Program-made: the position numbers and the translations under genes
Notes under the pieces: generated by a model
What the model was told of the DNA's origin: nothing
Database searches by the model: none
The model's input: only the letters and a program-made list of their open reading frames with translations
DNA from: RGIG2000 sp045612665
GTDB lineage: Bacteria > Bacillota > Clostridia > Oscillospirales > CAG-272
Assembly (NCBI GenBank): GCA_045612665.1
Contig: JAZKZO010000013.1
Location: forward strand, 1-64,000
DNA: 64,000 bases
Reading direction: 5' to 3'
Shown here: positions 17,706 to 25,815 of the stretch, piece by piece
Layout: the number at the start of each line of letters is the position of its first letter
Position numbering within the stretch: the first letter of the stretch is position 1

Positions 17706-18614
17706 ATGTCATTTTTTGAAAAACTTAAAAAAGGACTTCAAAAAACAAAAAATGTGCTATTTAAGCCATTTTCGGACCTATTTAAAAGCCTTCGTAAGAT
17801 AGACGAGGACTTAATGGAGGAGCTTGAGGAAATCCTTATATGCGCCGATGTAGGGGCTAATACGACAGAACTTATTCTTGATAGGCTTCGTGAGCAAATA
17901 AAAGAAAAGGGTCTTAAGGATTCCGATGAGGTTAAAAATGAGCTTCGCCAAATAATGCTTGAAATGATAGGCGAGGGTGCAGACATCAATTACTCAAAGG
18001 ACGATATAACGGTTGTTTTGATAATTGGTGTAAATGGCGTTGGTAAAACAACATCAATAGGAAAAATTTCTCATTCTATGAGAAAATCTCACAAAAAGGT
18101 TGTTGTTGCAGCAGCCGATACGTTTAGAGCTGCTGCAATTGACCAGCTTGAGGTTTGGACGAAGCGCGCAGGCGTTGATATGATCAAGCATAGCGAGGGT
18201 TCTGACCCTGCAGCTGTTGTTTTTGATGCTATAAATGCTTCGAAAAAGCGTGGAGCTGACGTTTTGATCATTGATACCGCCGGACGTCTTCATAACAAGA
18301 AAAACCTCATGGATGAGCTTGCTAAAATTGATAGAGTTATTTCAAGAGAGCTTCCTAACTCCACAAGAGAAACACTTCTTGTTTTGGATTCTACAACAGG
18401 ACAAAATGCTGTAAATCAAGCTAAGGAATTCAAGAATTCCGCAAATATTACGGGTCTTATCCTTACAAAGCTTGATGGAACTGCTAAGGGCGGAATCGTT
18501 TTCTCGATTAAAAACGAGCTTGATATTCCGGTTAAGTATATCGGAGTTGGTGAGCAAATTGATGACATGGAGAAGTTTGACGCAAACGAATTCGTTGATG
18601 CGTTGTTTGAATGA
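17706..18614 (+). CDS. ftsY: Signal recognition particle receptor FtsY
   Basis: SRP GTPase that docks ribosome-SRP complexes at the membrane. N domain (about 1-90), then the G domain with GVNGVGKTTSIGK near 109, DTFRAAAIDQLEVW, DTAGRLHNKKNLM and LTKLDGTAKGG. The short, basic N-terminus without a long acidic A domain is normal for Gram-positives. Its partner Ffh is also in this window (54573-55913). It follows smc after 12 bases and overlaps rdgB by four. Confidence 0.97.
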   Translation: MSFFEKLKKGLQKTKNVLFKPFSDLFKSLRKIDEDLMEELEEILICADVGANTTELILDRLREQIKEKGLKDSDEVKNELRQIMLEMIGEGADINYSKDDITVVLIIGVNGVGKTTSIGKISHSMRKSHKKVVVAAADTFRAAAIDQLEVWTKRAGVDMIKHSEGSDPAAVVFDAINASKKRGADVLIIDTAGRLHNKKNLMDELAKIDRVISRELPNSTRETLLVLDSTTGQNAVNQAKEFKNSANITGLILTKLDGTAKGGIVFSIKNELDIPVKYIGVGEQIDDMEKFDANEFVDALFE

Positions 18615-19219
18615 TTATGATAGAAATTGTACTTGCTTCTAGAAATAAAAAGAAAATCGCCGAGTTTCAAGTGCTTTTGGAAAATGCTTTTGAGCACGAG
18701 GTTAAGGTTTTATCTCTTGACGATATAGGGTTTGTCGGCGAGATTGTTGAAAACGGAGAAACCTTTGAGGAAAACGCAATTACCAAGGCAAGCGTTCCTG
18801 CATCTATGGGATATATAGGTATAGCAGACGATTCGGGTCTTTGTGTAGATGCTCTTGACGGTGCTCCTGGTGTTTATTCGGCTAGATTTTCGGGCGGAGA
18901 TGACGAGGATAATAATGCATTGCTTTTGAAGCTTTTGGCAGACAAGGAAAACCGTAACGCTAGCTATGCGTGCGCTATCGCTTGTGTGTTTCCTAATGAT
19001 AAGGATAAAAATTTTGTCGTTCGCGGTGACTGTTACGGTAAAATAATCGACGAAAGACGAGGAACTGCAGGATTTGGTTATGATCCTTATTTCTACTATG
19101 AGCCATTTGGCAAGACATTTGCTGAAATTGAGCTTTCTAAGAAGAATGAGGTTAGCCATAGAGGTATAGCAGTTAGAAAATTTATAGAGAAATTTTCGAA
19201 GGTGATTGAAAATGACTAG
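18611..19219 (+). CDS. rdgB: XTP/dITP diphosphatase
   Basis: Ham1/RdgB house-cleaning pyrophosphatase that removes dITP, XTP and related non-canonical nucleotides. Visible motifs: IVLASRNKKKIAEFQ at the N-terminus, the substrate-lid region NGETFEENAITKA, ADDSGLCVDALDGAPGVYSA and GFGYDPYFYYE. Length 202 aa is typical. Two start codons, 18611 and 18617, are possible; neither has a clear ribosome binding site, and the first gives an ATGA overlap with ftsY, suggesting translational coupling. Confidence 0.96.
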   Translation: MIMIEIVLASRNKKKIAEFQVLLENAFEHEVKVLSLDDIGFVGEIVENGETFEENAITKASVPASMGYIGIADDSGLCVDALDGAPGVYSARFSGGDDEDNNALLLKLLADKENRNASYACAIACVFPNDKDKNFVVRGDCYGKIIDERRGTAGFGYDPYFYYEPFGKTFAEIELSKKNEVSHRGIAVRKFIEKFSKVIEND

Positions 19220-19514
19220 TAAACAAAGATCATATTTAAAGAGTATGGCTTCAAATTTAGACACTATTTTCCAAATAGGAAAGGGTGGAATAACTGATGA
19301 GCTTTGCTTTCAGTTGGGTAATGCGCTTGAAGCAAGAGAGATAATTAAGATAAAGCTCCTTGAAAGCTGTCCTTGTTCAGTTAAGGATGCTGCAAACGAG
19401 ATTGCAGAGGCTATTGGCGCAGAGGTTGTACAAACAATAGGTATGAAAATCGTTCTTTTTAAGGTTTCATCAAATGAAAAGAACAGAAAAATTGATTTGA
19501 GCAAAATAAGATGA
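19212..19514 (+). CDS. yhbY: YhbY-like CRM-domain RNA-binding protein
   Basis: Small protein (100 aa) of the CRM/YhbY family that associates with pre-50S ribosomal particles. The core motifs are seen: MTSKQRSYLKSMA, FQIGKGGITDEL, and KIKLLESCPCSVKDAANEIA with the IGMKIVLFK ending strand. I use ATG 19212 rather than TTG 19206 because AAGGTG lies eight bases upstream. It overlaps the rdgB stop by eight bases and nadD by four. It commonly sits with nadD, yqeK and rsfS, as here. Confidence 0.93.
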   Translation: MTSKQRSYLKSMASNLDTIFQIGKGGITDELCFQLGNALEAREIIKIKLLESCPCSVKDAANEIAEAIGAEVVQTIGMKIVLFKVSSNEKNRKIDLSKIR

Positions 19515-20122
19515 AAATAGGAATTTACGGTGGGACATTTGATCCCCCTCACAACGGTCATGTTCATGCTTGTAAATCTTTTTTGGAGACTTTTAAGGTT
19601 GATAAGATGTATATTATTCCAACCTTTATTCCTCCACATAAGGTGAGAGATTCTAATATCAGCGCGGAAATGCGGACGGAAATGTCTAAATTGGCATTTG
19701 AAGGAATTGCTGATAATGTTGAAATATCGGATATTGAGTTAAAAAGACAAGGGACAAGCTATACAGCCGATACTCTTAAGCAATTTAAGGATATAGGTTG
19801 TGAAAAAATATATCTCTTGTGTGGAACCGATATGTTTGTAACGCTTGATACATGGCGAAATCCAAAATACATTTTTGAGAGCGCAACTATTGTTTGCATT
19901 CGTAGAGAAAACGATGAAAGCATGGTAGCTTTAATAGATGAAAAAAGTAAGATGTACAAGGAAGTTTTCGGTGCGGATATTGAATTTATTCACAAGGAAG
20001 CGATTGAAGTTTCGTCTAGCGATTTGAGGAAAAATATAGTAAATTTAAAAGATTTAGTACCAAGCAATGTATTCAAATACATTGAATCAAATAATTTATA
20101 CGAAAACGAGAATTTATTATGA
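19511..20122 (+). CDS. nadD: Nicotinate-nucleotide adenylyltransferase
   Basis: Makes deamido-NAD from nicotinate mononucleotide and ATP. Nucleotidyltransferase motif GGTFDPPHNGHVHAC at the N-terminus; SSSDLRKNI near the C-terminus corresponds to the ISSTxIR signature. Length 203 aa is typical. Start overlaps yhbY by ATGA and the end overlaps yqeK by ATGA, so four genes in a row are translationally coupled. Confidence 0.96.
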   Translation: MKIGIYGGTFDPPHNGHVHACKSFLETFKVDKMYIIPTFIPPHKVRDSNISAEMRTEMSKLAFEGIADNVEISDIELKRQGTSYTADTLKQFKDIGCEKIYLLCGTDMFVTLDTWRNPKYIFESATIVCIRRENDESMVALIDEKSKMYKEVFGADIEFIHKEAIEVSSSDLRKNIVNLKDLVPSNVFKYIESNNLYENENLL

Positions 20123-20757
20123 ATGAGCATTATGATATTTCTGCTATAAGAGATGTTGTTAAGAGCTTTACAACTGAGAAAAGATTTTCTCACATTTTGG
20201 GAGTGGAAAAAGAGGCTTGCGAGCTAGGAAAAATCTTTTTACCTGAAAAATGTGAAAAGCTTCAGGTTGCAGGGATATTACATGATATAACCAAAAATTT
20301 CTCATATGAAAAGCAGATTGAGTTATGTAATGAATATGGAATAGAGCTTGATAAATATATTACTCCAAAGCTTTTGCACGCCAAAACGGGTTGTGAATTT
20401 GCTAGAAGACATTTTGGCAATAAAATTGTTGATGATGAAATATTTTCGGCAATTTATTATCATACAACCGGCAAAGCGGAAATGAGCGTGTTTGAGGCGA
20501 TTATTTATCTTGCAGATTATATCGAGGAAACTAGAACATTTGCTGATTGCGTGGAATTGAGAAGATATTTTTATGACAACATAGGCAAAGCGCATTCGTA
20601 TGAAGATAAATTAGAGGTTCTTAGAAGCACACTTGTTTTATCGTTTGATATGACAATTAGAAACTTGCTTGATGAGGGCAAGGTTGTAGATTTTTACACT
20701 ATGAGTGCTCGAAATTACCTTATAATAAATGAAAAGAGTTTAAAGTGGAGGAAATAG
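20119..20757 (+). CDS. yqeK: HD-domain phosphohydrolase YqeK
   Basis: YqeK proteins are symmetrical Ap4A hydrolases. The HD motif is GILHDITKNF near residues 53-62; upstream His in RFSHILGVE, and HAKTGCEFARRHFG and IIYLADYIEETR complete the metal-binding set. Length 212 aa is typical. It is the normal neighbour of nadD and is followed with no gap by rsfS, whose GGAGG lies inside its last codons. Confidence 0.93.
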   Translation: MNEHYDISAIRDVVKSFTTEKRFSHILGVEKEACELGKIFLPEKCEKLQVAGILHDITKNFSYEKQIELCNEYGIELDKYITPKLLHAKTGCEFARRHFGNKIVDDEIFSAIYYHTTGKAEMSVFEAIIYLADYIEETRTFADCVELRRYFYDNIGKAHSYEDKLEVLRSTLVLSFDMTIRNLLDEGKVVDFYTMSARNYLIINEKSLKWRK

Positions 20758-21156
20758 ATGGAAAATATTTTGGAAATTAAAGAGGGATGTCTTAAGGGCG
20801 CTACCTCGCAAGAGGTTGCTGAGCTTGCTGTGAAAATTCTCGATAGCAAGCTTGCATCTGAGATAAAGCTCTTGAAAATAGATGCAAAGACGATTATCGC
20901 GGATTACTTTGTTATTTGTACAGGTAGATCAACAACGCAAATCAAGACACTAGCTGATGAGGTTGAGTACAAGCTTAAGGTTGCAGGCGTTAATGAACCA
21001 AGACTTGAGGGAAGCGCATCCGACGAGTGGAAGATCGTTGATTGCAAGGATGTAATAATTCATATTTTTTCACTTGAGGCAAGAGATTTTTACAAGCTTG
21101 ATAGGCTTTGGGCTGACTGTGAGGAAATAGACATATCTAAAATTTTAAATTCATAA
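20758..21156 (+). CDS. rsfS: Ribosomal silencing factor RsfS
   Basis: Binds L14 on the 50S subunit and blocks subunit joining during starvation. Family motifs: DYFVICTGRSTTQIKTLAD, EGSASDEWKIVDCKDVIIH and FYKLDRLWAD. Length 132 aa. ATG follows the yqeK stop codon directly, with GGAGG 8-12 bases upstream. leuS begins 15 bases later. Confidence 0.96.
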   Translation: MENILEIKEGCLKGATSQEVAELAVKILDSKLASEIKLLKIDAKTIIADYFVICTGRSTTQIKTLADEVEYKLKVAGVNEPRLEGSASDEWKIVDCKDVIIHIFSLEARDFYKLDRLWADCEEIDISKILNS

Positions 21157-21171
21157 CTTGAGAGGCATAAA

Positions 21172-23607
21172 ATGAAGTACGATTATTTATCAATTGAAAA
21201 GAAATGGCAGGAGTACTGGGAAAAGAATCAAACATTCAAGACTGATGTTTGGGATTTTTCAAAGCCAAAGTTTTATGCTTTGGATATGTTCCCATATCCG
21301 TCAGGAGTTGGCCTTCACGCGGGACATCCTGAGGGATATACTGCAACTGACATTATATCAAGAATGAAGAGAATGCAGGGATACAATGTTCTTCACCCTA
21401 TGGGATACGATTCATTCGGTCTTCCTGCAGAGCAATATGCAGTTAATACAGGAAATCATCCTAATGGCTTTACACAAGAGAATATTAAGACATTTTCAAA
21501 ACAGTTAAAGGAGCTCGGCTTTGATTATGACTGGAGCAAAATGATTGCTACAAGCGATCCTGAGTTCTATAAGTGGACACAGTGGATCTTTAAACAGCTT
21601 TACCTTGACGGATATGCTCAGTATATTGATATGCCTGTAAACTGGTGCGAGGAGCTTGGAACAGTTCTTTCCAATGATGAGGTTATTGATGGAAAGTCAG
21701 AACGCGGTGGTTTCCCTGTTGTAAGAAAGAATATGAAGCAATGGGTTATCAATCAGCCTGCCTTTGCAGAGGAGCTTTTGGAAGGACTTGACGAGATTGA
21801 TTGGCCTGAATCCACTAAGCTTATGCAAAAGAACTGGATTGGCAAATCTACCGGTGTTGAGGTTTCCTTTAAAATCGTTGGTGGCGGAGAGTTTTCTATC
21901 TTTACGACCTGTATAGAAACTATTTACGGTATCACATTCATGGTTCTTGCTCCTGATGGAGAGGTTGTAAAATCTCTTATGCCAAGAATTCAAAACAAAG
22001 AAGAGGTTCAGGCATATATCGATGAAACCTTGAAAAAGAACGATATGGATAGAACCGAGCTCAACAAGACAAAGTCTGGTTGTGAGCTTAAGGGTGTTAC
22101 TTGTATCAATCCTGTAAACGGTAAGGAAGTAAGAATGTTTATCGGTGATTTCGTTCTTGCTAACTATGGTACAGGTGCTGTAATGGCAGTTCCATCACAT
22201 GATCAACGTGATTTTGAGTATGCTATTGCACATAATATTGATATGGTTCAAGTAATTGACGGAGATGAGAAGCTTGGACACGTTGACGTTTCCGAGAAGG
22301 CATTTGAAAAGGGCGATTATCTTGGAAAGGGCTATAAGCTTATAAATTCTGAGGAGTTTACAGGACTTACTGTTGAAGAGGCAAAGGAGGCTATTACCTC
22401 AAAGCTCGAAAAAATGGGAGTTGCGAAGAGAACAGTTAATTACCATTTCAGAGAGTGGATTTTTGCAAGACAGCGTTACTGGGGTGAGCCAGTTCCTGTT
22501 GTACACGGTGAGGACGGAGAAATTCACGTTCTTGACGACGCAGAGCTTCCTCTTGTTCTTCCTGAGCTTGAAAATTATAAGGGAGTAAACGGAAAAGCGC
22601 CTCTTGAGAATGCTACCGAATGGAAAAATTACGACAAAAACGGAATAAAGGGTGTAAGAGAAACCTCTACAATGCCTGGATCTGCCGGTTCTAGCTGGTA
22701 CTTCCTTCGTTACATTGATCCGAACAATAATGATGAATTTGCAAATCAAGAGCTTCTCAAGCACTGGATGCCTGTTGACCTCTATATAGGTGGACCTGAG
22801 CATGCAGTTGGACACCTTATGTATTCAAGAATTTGGAACAGATACCTTTATAACAAGGGACTTGCACCTACTAAAGAGCCTTTCAAGAAGCTTGTGCATC
22901 AGGGAATGATTCTTGGTGCTAACGGTATTAAGATGGGTAAGCGTTTCCCTGAATTCGTTGTAAATCCAAGCGACGTTGTTCGTGATTATGGAGCAGATAC
23001 ACTTCGTCTTTATGAGATGTTCATGGGACCTCTTGAGGTATCTAAGCCTTGGAGCGATGCAGGTGTTGAGGGTGCAAAGAGATTCCTTAACCGTGTTTGG
23101 GCATTCTTTACCGAGAGCGAGAATCTTGTTGATAGCGATGTTCCTGAACTTGAAAAAATCTATCACAAGACTGTAAAGAAGGTAACTGAGGATTTTGAAA
23201 AGCTTGCTTTCAATACGGCTATTTCACAAATGATGATATTTGTAAATGCTATTTACAAGGAAGGAAAGTGTCCGAAGGCTTATGCAGATGGATTTATCAA
23301 GATGCTTTCTTGCATTTGTCCACATATCGGTGAGGAAATTTGGTCTATTATGGGACATGGCGATACTATCGCTTATGAGCCTTGGCCTACATTTGACGAG
23401 TCAAAGACTGTTGATACAACCGTTACTATTGCAGTTCAAATTAACGGAAAGCTTCGTTCTACAATAATAATTGATAAGAATGACGATAAGGACAGTGTTA
23501 TTGCAACCGCAAAGGCTGACAAGAAGATTGCAGATTTCTTGGCTGATAAAAATATCATAAAAGAAATTTACGTTCCCGGAAAAATCGTAAATATAGTGGT
23601 TAAGTAA
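21172..23607 (+). CDS. leuS: Leucyl-tRNA synthetase
   Basis: Class I synthetase charging tRNA-Leu, 811 aa. The HIGH-type motif is HAGH at residue 49. The CP1 editing insertion carries TTCIETIYG at 245-253 and VPSHDQRDFEYA, the latter containing the Asp known to recognise the misacylated amino acid. The second signature reads KMGKR at 587-591 instead of KMSKS, within GADTLRLYEMFMGP context. The anticodon-binding and C-terminal domains are complete. AGAGG precedes the ATG. No T-box leader is visible in the 15-base gap. It closes the superoperon; no terminator hairpin is seen before the rpsU promoter. Confidence 0.96.
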   Translation: MKYDYLSIEKKWQEYWEKNQTFKTDVWDFSKPKFYALDMFPYPSGVGLHAGHPEGYTATDIISRMKRMQGYNVLHPMGYDSFGLPAEQYAVNTGNHPNGFTQENIKTFSKQLKELGFDYDWSKMIATSDPEFYKWTQWIFKQLYLDGYAQYIDMPVNWCEELGTVLSNDEVIDGKSERGGFPVVRKNMKQWVINQPAFAEELLEGLDEIDWPESTKLMQKNWIGKSTGVEVSFKIVGGGEFSIFTTCIETIYGITFMVLAPDGEVVKSLMPRIQNKEEVQAYIDETLKKNDMDRTELNKTKSGCELKGVTCINPVNGKEVRMFIGDFVLANYGTGAVMAVPSHDQRDFEYAIAHNIDMVQVIDGDEKLGHVDVSEKAFEKGDYLGKGYKLINSEEFTGLTVEEAKEAITSKLEKMGVAKRTVNYHFREWIFARQRYWGEPVPVVHGEDGEIHVLDDAELPLVLPELENYKGVNGKAPLENATEWKNYDKNGIKGVRETSTMPGSAGSSWYFLRYIDPNNNDEFANQELLKHWMPVDLYIGGPEHAVGHLMYSRIWNRYLYNKGLAPTKEPFKKLVHQGMILGANGIKMGKRFPEFVVNPSDVVRDYGADTLRLYEMFMGPLEVSKPWSDAGVEGAKRFLNRVWAFFTESENLVDSDVPELEKIYHKTVKKVTEDFEKLAFNTAISQMMIFVNAIYKEGKCPKAYADGFIKMLSCICPHIGEEIWSIMGHGDTIAYEPWPTFDESKTVDTTVTIAVQINGKLRSTIIIDKNDDKDSVIATAKADKKIADFLADKNIIKEIYVPGKIVNIVVK

Positions 23608-23637
23608 TAAAAAATCTAAAAAATTACAAATTTACTA

Positions 23638-23666
23638 TTGACAAGCGAGGTCAGTTGTAATATAAT
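23638..23666 (+). promoter_or_regulatory. Consensus promoter of rpsU
   Basis: Perfect TTGACA (23638-23643), 17-bp spacer, TATAAT (23661-23666). Bases 23631-23649 are identical to 54125-54143 at the ylxM promoter. Confidence 0.88.
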
Positions 23667-23711
23667 ATCATAGAGATTATTCTCTTGCTACACGCGGGGG
23701 GAGGGATATAG

Positions 23712-23888
23712 ATGGCAGAAATCAGAGTAAAAGAAAACGAATCACTCGACAGTGCACTTCGTAGATTCAAGCGCCAGTGCGCAAGATCTGGAGTTCTTAT
23801 GGAGCTCCGTAAGAGAGAGCACTACGAGAAACCAAGTGTAAAAAGAAAGAAGAAATCTGAAGCAGCAAGAAAGCGCAAATTCAAATAA
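23712..23888 (+). CDS. rpsU: Ribosomal protein S21
   Basis: 30S protein of 58 aa, too short for many gene finders. The translation starts MAEIRVKENESLDSALRRFK and ends in a lysine/arginine-rich tail (KRKKKSEAARKRKFK), both typical of bS21. A very strong GGGGGGAGGG ribosome binding site lies seven bases before the ATG. Transcribed alone between its own promoter and terminator; in other Firmicutes it more often heads a yqeY-containing cluster. Confidence 0.96.
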   Translation: MAEIRVKENESLDSALRRFKRQCARSGVLMELRKREHYEKPSVKRKKKSEAARKRKFK

Positions 23889-23906
23889 TTTGTAATTCTT
23901 AACTTC

Positions 23907-23935
23907 AAAAGGACCACTTTTTGTGGTCCTTTTTT
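23907..23935 (+). terminator. Intrinsic terminator after rpsU
   Basis: AAAAGGACCAC pairs with GTGGTCCTTTT around a TTTTT loop and runs into a long T-tract. Confidence 0.93.
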
Positions 23936-23945
23936 CTTGCTGTTC

Positions 23946-23974
23946 TTGAATTGATCCTTATTTTATAGTAAAAT
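23946..23974 (+). promoter_or_regulatory. Predicted promoter of the sigma-like gene
   Basis: TTGAAT (23946-23951), 17 bp, TAAAAT (23969-23974). The -10 region, TAGTAAAAT followed by AATTTAGAAAA, is nearly repeated at 25691-25709 before the AraC-like gene. Confidence 0.55.
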
Positions 23975-24068
23975 GAATTTAGAAAATTTTGAAAAATTTG
24001 TTAACCGACACCAAGTAAATGGTACTATATGGTTGAAAGCTTTCAAAAAGGACTGACAGGAGAACGAT

Positions 24069-25622
24069 ATGGAACAACAGATAGTAGCAGAATTGATTTC
24101 TAAAAATATGTCTGCATTCTATGGCTATGCCTTTGAGAAATTGTATGACAAGGACTCGGCAGAGGATTTAACCTCCGAAATAATATGTGAAATTCTTGCC
24201 TCTGCCGAAAACCTTGAAAATGACGAGGCGTTTTGGGGCTATACTTGGAAAATTGCAGAAAATACCTTTAGAAAATTTATTCGCAGAAATAAAATCATAT
24301 CAAAAACAGTAGATTTAAATGAAAATTCTGATAATGTTGGTTTTTATTATTCTCCTTTAGACCAATACATTGAAAAGGAAGAAAAGGACGAGCAAACCTA
24401 TCTTTTAAGAAGGGAGCTATCCTTGCTTTCCTCAGTGCATAGAAAAATTACCGTTTCATATTACATTCATAATAAAAGCTGTGCAGAAATTGCAAGCGAG
24501 CAAAATATGAGCGTTGAAATGGTAAAGTATCATTTATTCAAATCAAGAAAGATACTAAAGGAAGGTGTTAGTATGACAAGAAAATTAGGAGAAAAAAGCT
24601 ACAACCCCGGTGTTTTCCGCGTTGATTTTTGGGGTAATGTTTCACCAAAATACAGAGAACTTTTTGACCGTTCATTGCCCGGAGCGATAATGCTTTCAGC
24701 TTATGAAAAACCACTTACAGCAGAAGAATTATCAATCGAGCTTGGTGTTGCAATGCCATATCTTGAGGAAGAGCTTGAAATCCTTGAAAGTGCCGAAATG
24801 ATAAAGAGAGTAGGCACAAAATATCAAACAAATATTGTTATAATTACAGATGCATTTGAAAAAGATTTCATAAAGTCTGTTAAAAGTATTTACACGAATG
24901 CTGCAAAAGAGATTTTTGAAAGCTCAAAATCCTTGCTTGATAAGGTACGACAACTAAAATTTAAAGGCAACGACCTCGATGATAACAGACTTTTGTGGCT
25001 CATTATCAGTATGGTTTTGCTTGAAGCAACAGATATGCCCGAAAGCTATCCCGATTTAGTGCTTGGTGGATGTGGCTTTGTGTTTGGATATGATAACGAT
25101 TATCTCAATATGTCCATCAATGGAGTATCACATTGCTATGTTGATGATGTTGAGTTTTGCGCAGTGAACTATAAGAAAACACAGAATATACAAAACTATG
25201 AGCATTTTCGCTTTATGGACAGAGCCAAGGTAATGAAGGATGCTATATTGGGAAACAAAGCTGATGAAAGCAATCCAATGCTTCCTGTAATGATAGAACA
25301 AGGATATGTATATTGTGAAAATGGAATAGTATATCCAAACTTTTATTTGTTTGACAAAGAAAACTACAAGGCAATATGCGAGATTCTTGCACCTAATTTA
25401 AAATACACCAAAGCATATATGGAGCAAATATTTGAAAGAGCCGCTATCGAGCTTTCAAAGGTTACTCCAAGCTTTGTAAAAGACCAGTGCAAAAACATAG
25501 CACAGTTACATTATAGTAGCGGAGTTATGGGCTTTGTAGTAAACGAGCTTATAGAAAACGGTAGCTTGATTGTTCCAAAAGAAAAAACAAATCTTGCTAT
25601 TTGGGGCATAAATCATAGATAA
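24069..25622 (+). CDS. ECF-like sigma factor with a ~350-residue C-terminal extension
   Basis: 517 aa. Residues about 10-75 match sigma-70 region 2 (SAEDLTSEIICEI, AFWGYTWKIAENTFRKFIRR) and about 112-166 match region 4 (LSSVHRKITVSYYI, CAEIASEQNMSVEMVKYHL), the usual two-domain ECF layout. Instead of ending near 180 it continues. About 213-262 looks like a winged helix (PLTAEELSIELGVAMPYLEEEL), followed by a mixed helical/strand region to 517 with no family I recognise and cysteines at 335, 356 and 364. No membrane segment and no anti-sigma gene are seen; the extension may replace an anti-sigma factor by sensing a signal itself (inference). CAGGAG precedes the ATG. Monocistronic by its promoter and terminator. 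Confidence 0.8.
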   Translation: MEQQIVAELISKNMSAFYGYAFEKLYDKDSAEDLTSEIICEILASAENLENDEAFWGYTWKIAENTFRKFIRRNKIISKTVDLNENSDNVGFYYSPLDQYIEKEEKDEQTYLLRRELSLLSSVHRKITVSYYIHNKSCAEIASEQNMSVEMVKYHLFKSRKILKEGVSMTRKLGEKSYNPGVFRVDFWGNVSPKYRELFDRSLPGAIMLSAYEKPLTAEELSIELGVAMPYLEEELEILESAEMIKRVGTKYQTNIVIITDAFEKDFIKSVKSIYTNAAKEIFESSKSLLDKVRQLKFKGNDLDDNRLLWLIISMVLLEATDMPESYPDLVLGGCGFVFGYDNDYLNMSINGVSHCYVDDVEFCAVNYKKTQNIQNYEHFRFMDRAKVMKDAILGNKADESNPMLPVMIEQGYVYCENGIVYPNFYLFDKENYKAICEILAPNLKYTKAYMEQIFERAAIELSKVTPSFVKDQCKNIAQLHYSSGVMGFVVNELIENGSLIVPKEKTNLAIWGINHR

Positions 25623-25626
25623 GCAA

Positions 25627-25658
25627 AAAGCGAGTGCTGATTTTTCGGCACTCGTTTT
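25627..25658 (+). terminator. Terminator after the sigma-like gene
   Basis: CGAGTGCTGA (25631-25640) pairs with TCGGCACTCG (25645-25654), one G-T wobble, loop TTTT, then TTTT. A similar hairpin closes the next gene at 27047-27080. Confidence 0.88.
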
Positions 25659-25669
25659 CTGTAACAGGC

Positions 25670-25698
25670 TTGAATAAAATTTTAATATGTAGTAAAAT
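25670..25698 (+). promoter_or_regulatory. Predicted promoter of the AraC-like gene
   Basis: TTGAAT (25670-25675), 17 bp, TAAAAT (25693-25698). It matches the upstream gene's promoter in both hexamers, in spacer length, in the TAG before the -10 and in the AATTT-AGAAAA that follows. The remaining leader (25710-25815) holds no clear further structure. Confidence 0.55.
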
Positions 25699-25815
25699 AA
25701 TTTCAGAAAACTTAAAACAAATCGTTTTCTGTCGAGAAGTATACGATTTTTAATGATAGGATTTAGTCAGTGAAACGGACTCGCGAGCTGTTTACAAAAA
25801 TGAAAGGAGCATTTT

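Noticed and set aside
21139..21171. T-box riboswitch before leuS (and before argS)
   Set aside because: The gaps are 15 and 11 bases, with no room for a leader or antiterminator.
24001..24068. ECF-type autoregulatory promoter (AAC -35, CGT -10) before the sigma-like gene
   Set aside because: TTAACC is present but no matching -10 at a suitable distance; the TTGAAT/TAAAAT pair fits better.
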